From positions 2,790,501 through 2,854,500 of the forward strand of contig WPIO01000009.1 in assembly GCA_009760855.2 (NCBI GenBank): a DNA stretch of 64,000 nucleotides, given 5' to 3'. Positions 25,636-35,124 of this stretch are shown in pieces (the first letter of the stretch is position 1; every line of letters begins with the position of its first letter). Source of the stretch: Cristatella mucedo (lineage: Eukaryota; Bryozoa; Phylactolaemata; Cristatellidae). The position numbers and the translations under genes were made by a program. The notes beneath the pieces were generated by a model. The model did not search any database, was not told where the DNA came from, and saw only the letters and a list, made by a program, of their open reading frames with translations.

Positions 25636-28600
25636 TCACACATTTAAGTCGCACCTGTGCCTCATCCTTGTTCGTGATGTATGATGCTCTCCTATTTAGG
25701 GGCACAGCTTCGTCCAGAGTTCATCAAGGGGTCGTGCTTATTTAAGGGACTGGCATTATGCTACTGAATTAGTGAATAGAGCACTGATTGGGACAACATC
25801 CGCATGGTCTGCAACTCCTGTTATTGCAGTGTATTAGCCTAGCAATAGCAAGCTACCTAGCCAACTGGATCTGGGGCCATTTAGAAAGCTAAAAACGATG
25901 TCCCTACCTCTAGGTTGCCAGGCGTTTTTGAAATTTCTGAAGGTTCTCTCTCTCTCTCTCTCCGTTTTATATAATTGGAAATACGCGGATGGAAAGTTTA
26001 TGGGCTCTTTTGTTGTGCCTTTGCGTTGTTGTGACTATGACCACTGCCGGTTTTTATGTTGACCTAGTCGGTGCCTCTCTGCATTGCAGGTATACCCCTG
26101 CACAGCAGGGGGTCAGTTTCAACTCAGGAGCTAAGCAGAGGATAATACGGATGGTTGAAATGCAGAAAGATCCTATGGAGCCGCCAAAGTTTAAGTATGT
26201 TTACTTTTGTGTAGCCACATTTCCTGAATGAGTCTTTTCACTCTTAGTTACGCAACTCATTATCAAATTATCATTTAATAAGTGTTTTTTGTTGTGTGTA
26301 GCTGAATGGTCTGCTGCATTGATGTAATGCTAGCTATACCACAAAGGGGTAGTGCAGCACTCTAAAAAAAGACACATGCCATGTTGTCCCCTGGGGTTTT
26401 TACATTTTTGCTAAACCAAACACGAGAGGGAAACTAATTCATCCAACCAACAATAATTCTAGTCAAATGCATTCATTCGTGGCATGCTGCTTTATCTTAA
26501 TTAGACCTCCCTACACTCTTGCTTACATTTGCTTTTGTTGTCGGGGCTCCATTTAGGTGGTGATTACAGGAGGAACTAAATTGCGATTTCGTTAAAACTC
26601 GTCTGATAAAAATCGAACTCCGCACTCGAAACTCGGCAGTAATAAGCGATGTTGCACTACTAATGGACGTACCCTTTCGGGGCCACCACCAAAGTACTCG
26701 TTACTTAGTTTTCCTTTTAGAAACTTTCTGACATTTGAAATAAGTCTATCTAACTGATCGATTTCACAGCTCGTCATTATGTTCAATTCCTGCCAAGGAC
26801 TAAAAATTATTAACCATAGTGGCTAGCAAGATATCTTGCTATCTAGTTCTTTCTAGGCTAGTCTACTGTAACACGGTAGTAGCAAGGCTGCAGATTACAA
26901 CTCCACTGTTGGTGAAAAATATGACCACTAGGTTAGTCGTTAAATCTAATAAGTCGCACGTGTCGTCTTTGCTACAGAGGCGATGATAGCTCACCGTTGA
27001 TTATCGAATGCAAATCAAAATCTGTATCCGGTCACTAGTGTCAGCCTGCTGCTGGGCTCAGATCCTCGTTGGACAATATCAGCTTCCCTCATCTTTCACA
27101 TAAACTCTGTTGACATAGCTTTTGCTTTAGTAGTCCTGTGTTATTACATTTAAACTATAAACTTCTTTCTTTGCTGTGCTTTGGACGAAGCTATCCTTCT
27201 CCCCTTTCCTTTTATAATAATAATAATAATAATATTGCACTTGATAAAGCGCCCTCAGAGAACTTAATCTCTTTCTAGGCGCTTTACATTTGCTGCAAAG
27301 TGATACGCAATAGAATAGTAAGTAAAATCATGCTTGAAAAACAAACAAAATGAATAACATGGTTAGGGGTTACATGCACTGGGTCAGCATGCAAATGTGG
27401 TTAGTGGCAGCATGAACAGTGTCAGCACGCATAAGCACATCGAGGACGAATCACAAGGACCCACTAAATGCTGTCCTAAATAGGTATGTTTTTAAGTTTC
27501 TTTTAAATGTGGTCAGGTCAGGGGATGTTCTGATGCAGGTCGGGAGGGAGTTCCAGGCTGTGGGAGCATACGAGCTAAATGCACGGTCTCCAAAGGATTT
27601 AAGGTTTGTACGAGGTATTTCTAGACTGTTGGATTCCGAAAAGCGAGTGGTACGATGCTTTGCCTGATGGGGTAGTATATCTGAGAGATAGGCTGGAGCC
27701 ATAGAATGAAGTGACCTAAAAGTGAGCGACAAAACCTTGAAGTCAATCCGTTGCTTGACTGGTAACCAGTGCAGGTCGGCGAGAAGTGGAGTAATGTGGC
27801 AACTGCGACGCTATATATATATATATAAGTTTATGAGATGAAGTCTGATGACTGCCATATATTCGTACCAAAACTATGCTTTAATCATGCTAAATAATGC
27901 CCTTCAGCCCAACACTTGCTTAATCTTGAAGTTTGCATGTACAGAGATGGACAAACTCAAGTATAAGATGCCTTGCTCATTTGTACTCTTTGCTTTCTTC
28001 TTACAGCTAGTGTGCATCTGCTTTTTGTTTGACTTGTTTATTTGTTATCTGACTTTATGTTTTAAGCCGATGTGTTAATGCCTGGGCTTAATACAGGTAC
28101 CGGTAGGCATATTTCTTGTCCTTTCATCTCTGTCTGACATTTCATTCTGTGTGATTGCTGCAATGATTTCCTTCTCATCCAGGCTTATGTTTGTCTTTAT
28201 TCATGAGTCTTTATAATGTCGAATCATCGGAAGTTTTTTCCTGCCTCATTGTTTTGATTTGAACTCGTGTCTTGTAATGGTTAGCTGAGTGTCTGAAGTA
28301 TCCTGGTAATACACTAGACTCTTACAAAGTGGGTTTAATGCAAGTTTTAGCATTAAAGATGGTCTGTGACAAAGCATCAGTGGTAGAAAGTAAAGTTGTT
28401 GTTGTATTTTGCAATCATTTTTTCACTGAAGGTCAGGAGTAAGTCCCATACTCACCTCTAAGCCTCACGCTAGGCCCATTCTATGAAAGACCGATGGAGC
28501 ATATTTTTGTCGATAGCTTGCCCTGTAAAAAAAAAGTTAAGTGGGACACTGACGGATGATGGAGTTAATCAGCAGATGGATGGTGGAGTTAATCAGCAGG

Positions 28601-31600
28601 CTAATACTATTAGGATTCTGACTTTGTAAACCGGACTTGAAAACCTCTAATCGATTGATCCATTTTTAACCTTATTTCTGTTAAAAAAGGATATGCGTTT
28701 CTATTTCACTACCAACGCTCCTTGCTTGGTTATGCATCAGGTGGTAGTAGAGCAAGTGACTGTTTTGTATATCGCAGTAAAGTTGAGCCATGATGTGTTT
28801 GCAGCACAGTAATGCAGGGATAGTGCTGTGCTTTGAGGTACAGTATAGTTGTGTAGAGACGATATGTTTGAGGCATTGCTTCTAATTACAACTGGGTTCC
28901 TCTGTGCTTGATTGTTGTCACTCCTTTTGTCTACACCAGGACCAACAAGAAGATTCCACGGGGACCGCCTTCACCTCCGGCACCAGTCATGCACTCGCCA
29001 AACCGCAAAGTAAGAGCAATTTCATTTGGAAGACTGGTCAGCGATCAGGCTCTTTATTTGTGCCTGGTTCTTTATTCCTCCATGTCGTCATCAGTTGTAA
29101 TGCTATATGGCTTTAGATTTGTCTGCTCCACTTTTCTGTATCGCTTTGTTGTCCAGCTTAACATTTTATGTTAAGAACTATTTTAGTTGTGTAGCTGTAC
29201 CAAATATTTGCTATCTTTGTTGACGTTTTTGAACCTCTGGCAGAGCTCAGACTTAGTTGACCAGCTGAGCCAGAAGCACCAGATCAAAAGAATTTGACCC
29301 TGCCCCCATGCATTTTTACAGAACTAATTTAAAGAAACCTAATTAATGTGAGCCCAGAGATTTCTTCAATGACGGTTTTTTGGTATCGTAGAGAAAGGGT
29401 GTCTCCCTTGCCATTTATATAGGTTTGTGTGAGAGAAAAAAGAACCTGTGACAGAACGAGTCATGCAAGTCTCGAATAACCAAGAGTTTATAGTTGCTGT
29501 CTCCGCTATAGGAAAAATTATACTGTCAAGCCTGCCTGCGTGTGCCACCTAAACTGATCGGCAAAAGGTGGAACACGCAGACAGGAAGCGACCCGGGAAT
29601 GTGCGAAGGCGACAAGCCAAGCATCCTTGTGCTTGGGCGTGCATACCAAGCGTGTTGCTGGGCGGCTAGGACACCTCTCTTGTATATGCGATCGTCATTC
29701 TGTGCTTGGAATTTGTGTCCTTGACAACTGTCTGCATTTTGAAAGCTTCATTAAGAAGACTATCTCCACAGTTACCTGTTGCGTCTGATCCCGATCTAAG
29801 ATTAGGGGCTGTCTACCACGGTGGCTTGCAAAAAATTAGCTAGCTCCCTGGTTCTGTCTCGGCTAGATGATTGCAATTCCATTTTGGCTGGGCCGCCGAA
29901 AAATGGCCCTAGGCCACTGCAGCTGGTGAGGAATATGGCTGCAAGGCTAGTTAAAAAACCTAGAGGTTCTGCCGCGCCGTCTTCTTGACCGGAGAAGCTG
30001 CATTGATTTCGATCGATCAGCGGATGTGGAGCGAAATTGTTACTCTGACCCACCAGACCTGCCACGGCTTGGCTCTTTCATGCCTAGCTGAACTGCTGCA
30101 CCAGTTCCAGCCTCCTCTTGCCCTTATATTCTCAATGGACAATAAAGTGGCTGTTACATTTCTACGCTTGAAGACCTTTGGCGACTGAAGCTTTGGCTGT
30201 GTGGGTCCTAGACTATGGAGCTCACTTCCACAATTCTTAGGCAACAACATCTACTCTCCTGCTCCCTAATATGGCACATCCTTTCCAGCGTGAGCTGCTT
30301 CTTCCATGCTGCTTACTTCCTCGACTGCCCTGCTGACTTGGCTATGCTTCTTGCTTTCTCTTAGTTGCATGAGATGCAGTCTGTTGGGTGCCAAACATGT
30401 ACCGGAAGCCACTTTTTTAAGTGCGCTATAGCAAACTCCTGCATAATACCCACTTAGTCTCTTTGGCTTTGTGGAGTTACGAGTGGGGATACATTCGTAC
30501 TACATTTTATTCAAGGCATGAAACTAAACCTGAAAGCAAATATAAAAGGAAGCATTGTGAATTTAAGTTTACTTGACAGAAAAAATGAAATGTGCATAAG
30601 CTGAAAGATTGCGTAATATGTGTTGGCTTTTGCGGGATTTCATGCACTCACTGGTTTGTTTAGTTTCATAGTGCCAATGCGAAATTTTGGTGAGCCATAA
30701 ACTAGTGTAAATGCCTCCAGTAAGTCCAGGCATACTGTAGGTTTCCCTAATGTTGCTGATGGGTGTGAGTGTAGTTCTTGATGCATCACCTGCATTTCTT
30801 TTATTCGACGTCTAAGAAATTCACTCTCCCGAGTTCCTAACTAGCTCTTGTGCAGGCCTGCTGGGGTCGACTAAAGTCGCGTGTTGATGATTCCTTCATA
30901 TTCTGGCATGCTGAAGAACGGTGCACCAAAAAGCCTATTGCATAAGTTCGTTAGAGGCTCAGAAACTACCACTGCAGGCGAAGATGTCATACTTTCCAGT
31001 TCCATACCGTCACGAAACAATTGTGAAAGGTCGAAGCCTGCTATTTCTGACCACACTTTCTTAAGCTTCTGGGTGGATTGGTGTGCACTCATGCCATTGA
31101 GAATGCTCGAATGGTCTCGAGATCAGTCTGTCTTAGACTAGGCTGTAATGATGAGAAGCTGCTGCTTCTTCTTCCTATACTTTATCTCAACTGCGTGAAA
31201 TACTCCGTGGTTCACAGGCTGACACACAGAAATGGTATTAGCAGGAAGCCAATGCTCTTATTGAATAGTTGCACGTACTCTTCAAATAACTTGGCAGACA
31301 TACTTCAAGCGGCTGTCGGGTCAGAAATCTCCAAGCATTGGTGGGCTTGGTCGGTTTCCCTATCTCACTCGTTTGGCTTAAAAAAAATATAAAAATAGAA
31401 TTCATTTATATAGCGCCCCAAGAGAACTTAATCTCTATTCAGGCACTTCACATGTGCCTCGGGGCTCGAGCCCACGACCTCAGTCAGACCTTGGTCGGGG
31501 CGAGCACCTTAACCACTGGACCAAACCAGCTCGGCTTGATCGGCACCCCATCAAGCAAAATTTAGTGTGCTGCTGTCGTTCTCTCCATTGATTGCTTTCT

Positions 31601-34600
31601 ACTTGTGGCAATGCTGCTTTGTACGTGGTATGTCGTATACTTTGTTGCCTTGAATATGAGCAGTTTTGCCCATATTGAATATGTCTGTTAGTTCATAACC
31701 CTTGTATATAGCAGGCCAACTTCTCCTTCAGCTACTCCACCGTATTCGAAAAATGTATTTTTATTATCTTAACGAGGCTCTTGAACCAGTCATTTGATGA
31801 AACGGTAGAGAATCCACTTTAAGCTCCTCTGCAAATCATAATGCCTACTTCTTAATGAGAGAACTGCTAGCAGTTAAATAACTCTGCAAATCATAATGCC
31901 TACTTCTTAATGAGAGAACTGCTAGCAGTTAAATACTGGGCAATACAGTCAGTCGTTGAACCATGCCCAAACTAAGGCATTGTTATTTTCCTTTCTCAAA
32001 AATGTGATGAGATTACATTGTTATTGAGTTTAAAACATGTTCCGGCAGCAGTAAACAGCATAAGTGCTCACTTCTTATAATCAATATTCGTGTGTAATGC
32101 AAAGATACGCCATTCATGAGAGCTAGTTCCACTTACCTGTTTTCTTGACTTACTTCGGGCGTCCCTTTCTCCATATTACGAAACTCGGCTGCGATCTTGG
32201 CCCCTTTGTTGGCCATTCACCGCGTGGTATCCTTTCGTAGTCTATGCTCCCTTGCGATTTTCTTTGTATTTGCTGGTGTGTTTTCCACTCTAGCATCCTT
32301 ACTATATCCATTTTCGTGTACAGAGTCTCTGCGTTGAGTTAGCAAACACTGCTCACAGACTCAATACTGGTTTTTCACTTTATGCAAAGTTGCCTGCAGA
32401 ACTCCACTGTGGCCACGCCTGTATCCATGTTTGAAACAAGTCTACTCGTTACCATCTTTCTTGCATCCGGCATTGACCTGCCCCGATTTCCGACCAGCAA
32501 GGTGCCACGAAACTCGTTCTCGTTATCCTAACCGAGCTCCGACCCCTTGTGCCTCTACCCCGCCTCTACCTGTCCAGGTGGACACCAGGATTAAATGGCA
32601 GTCCTTCGGCTGTTTAAAAGTCGAGCAGCATACTTCAGAACGATCCGAGCAATTTCAAAGGCAATGGCTGCATCATGCTTTTGCTGCAACCCGAAGCCCC
32701 TTCCCAATGTACTAATTGCTACACCGACTGTGGTGATTAATTTCCACCTGTTGATGCCGTCTTTGTTGGATGAATCAGATCCACACATTAGTTGCTCAGT
32801 CTATGTTTGCTGCTCAAGCACGTGATTGTCCTGGCAGACGGTTTTGTTCACCCGTGCATTTAGTTTCAGTTTTCTAGACTCAAGTCTTAGTTTGCCCTGT
32901 GAAGAATTTATTTGTTTTATAGGGACTTGCATGAGTTGCTTCGTATAAGTTACATTTATATGGTGCCCTGCACGAAGACCGTGCAGGTGTAGAATTTCTG
33001 AAGACTAATACTGCTGTTGCTTTTTAGTTCTCCCGACTAAGCTGTTCTCGGGACCATCCTCAATACTGTATGCATGTCATATAAATAAAATAAATATAAT
33101 TCGTTTGTATAGCGCCCCAAGAGAACTTAATCTTTATTCAGACCCTTCACACATGCCTCGGGGTGAGCACCTTAGCCACTGAGCCAAATAGTATTGCCAT
33201 ATACTATGTTGTTCCATGCAAAGTTGCAATTTCTTGCTTGATTCTTTTTTGGCATAGGTCACTGTGAAAGAGCAGCAGGAATGGAAAGTCCCTCCCTGCA
33301 TTTCAAACTGGAAGAATGCCAAGGTATTTGGACATTGTTTTGGTTAAGCCTTAAATGACTGAAGTATGCATTGTCGGAATTAATGCTGTGTTGCTTGAAT
33401 GTTTCCAGTCACAATAACTGCTCGTGTTTTCAGGGCTACACGATTCCACTTGACAAAAGGCTTGCTGCTGACGGTCGCGGGTTACAAGGCGTCCACATAA
33501 ATGAGAATTTTGCAAAGCTTGCAGAGGCTCTATATATTGCTGATCGCAAGGTAAAGTAATTTCCTAGTTTGGCTGTCAGGGCTCTTAACTTCCAGCAACT
33601 GGTGCTTGTGGCATGCGTCACAACAAAGAGAAGGGGTTTGTGACTGTTGCTTTGGATTGTCGAAGAGTTGCTTGTGTGCCTACATTTTTGGCCAACTTGT
33701 CCAGAAAGTGACCAGTTAGAGAAAGGCTGCAAATTCAGAGCCTAATCAGAAAGTGGCTTCACAAGACAACAAACTCTTCTGGGTCTTAGCCCGGGAGGTA
33801 AGGTGCTTAATCTTCACCACACAGGTCGTGGGCTCGAGTGCTGAAGCAGGCAATTCCCTGTTGCCCATTGCAAGTGGTGGTGATAGCCGCTAATGCTCTT
33901 CTACCGCTATGCAAACGAGGCTGATAAATCAGCTGACCTTTTTGAGACATTGCTAAATGCAAATGCAGCTCTAGTCATCAAAAAGTGTTGGTAGTAATCT
34001 CATGTGAATGTCGAAAAGCATGATTTCAGCTTTGTGATCTTGTTGATACCTGTGCAATAATCCTAAGGCTGGGGCTGGTAGAGGTCTCCTTTTCTGGGGC
34101 CCTGCTGCAATCGATTTCGAGCTGCATCCCAGAATTGTGCCCGTAGTTCTAGATAAGCCTGGAAAAAAGCATCTGATCGTCATAATGCTTACTAAAAAAA
34201 TTCTAGATGCCTGTGCTGCTGCTTTGGGTCATTCAAAGTGTGAACTGCCTGCTGCTGGGTTTCGTGTTTCTTTCTCTATTGAACACGCCTACATGTAAGT
34301 TATTTGCCGGATATCGATCCCACTCTTAGGGCGCTCTGTGAATCTAACTTATTGAGTTGCTTGCTTGACGTCCCAGTTAAGTTCGTCATCAAGGTCGTTT
34401 TGCTCAAAGTGATGATCCTAGTACTGCCTGACCTGTTCAAGTAGCCTGGAGTTCCTGACTAGGAAAGTGTATACGTTTCTACCTTACTGATGGGCCGAAA
34501 AACATAGCAGTCATACTATTAGATGTACGAATGAGGTACTATTTACTGTTGTTTAGGGCTAGTTGCAAATCCATTGCAATGTTCATGTCTGTATGTGTTT

Positions 34601-35058
34601 TTGTAATATTGTCACCACCTGTCCCATATTCCGTATTGCCGTGACTAACTTGCACATCTGACCTTGTAGAGATCGCTGTTATTTATGTGTGCAATATTTT
34701 TTTAGTTATCTGGTGCAGGTTGCTTAGTTCATCGTTTGTCAGAAAGCTTATTGTGACAATTTCTGTTGTTACCCGGGTCATTGATATGTTGTAGTGCTTC
34801 AAGTCAAATCTGATCCATGGCTGTGTATGCGTTGAATAGGGCGTTTTCAAGCCTTGACAGTTGCTGAAGAAATGCAGTGGCCTTGCCAACATGTCTTTCT
34901 CTAAAATGTAATCCCTCACATGTCCAGCGAATCTTTGTGCTCAACGGGACGATGCTACAGATGTTCTTGGCCGGCAAAAATGATGACTGCTTTCCACAGC
35001 TGCATGCTTGCCCCTCGCTTTCCTTGTGTTTAACCCTTGACAGGGCGGTTGATTGCAG

Positions 35059-35124
<66 letters not shown>

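Noticed and set aside
25989-26231. ATG with a signal-peptide-like stretch (MESLWALLLCLCVVVTMTTA) reading into SNW1 exon 7
   Set aside because: It lies in intron 6 and reads through the acceptor site. A secreted form of a spliceosome protein makes no sense, so it is probably chance.
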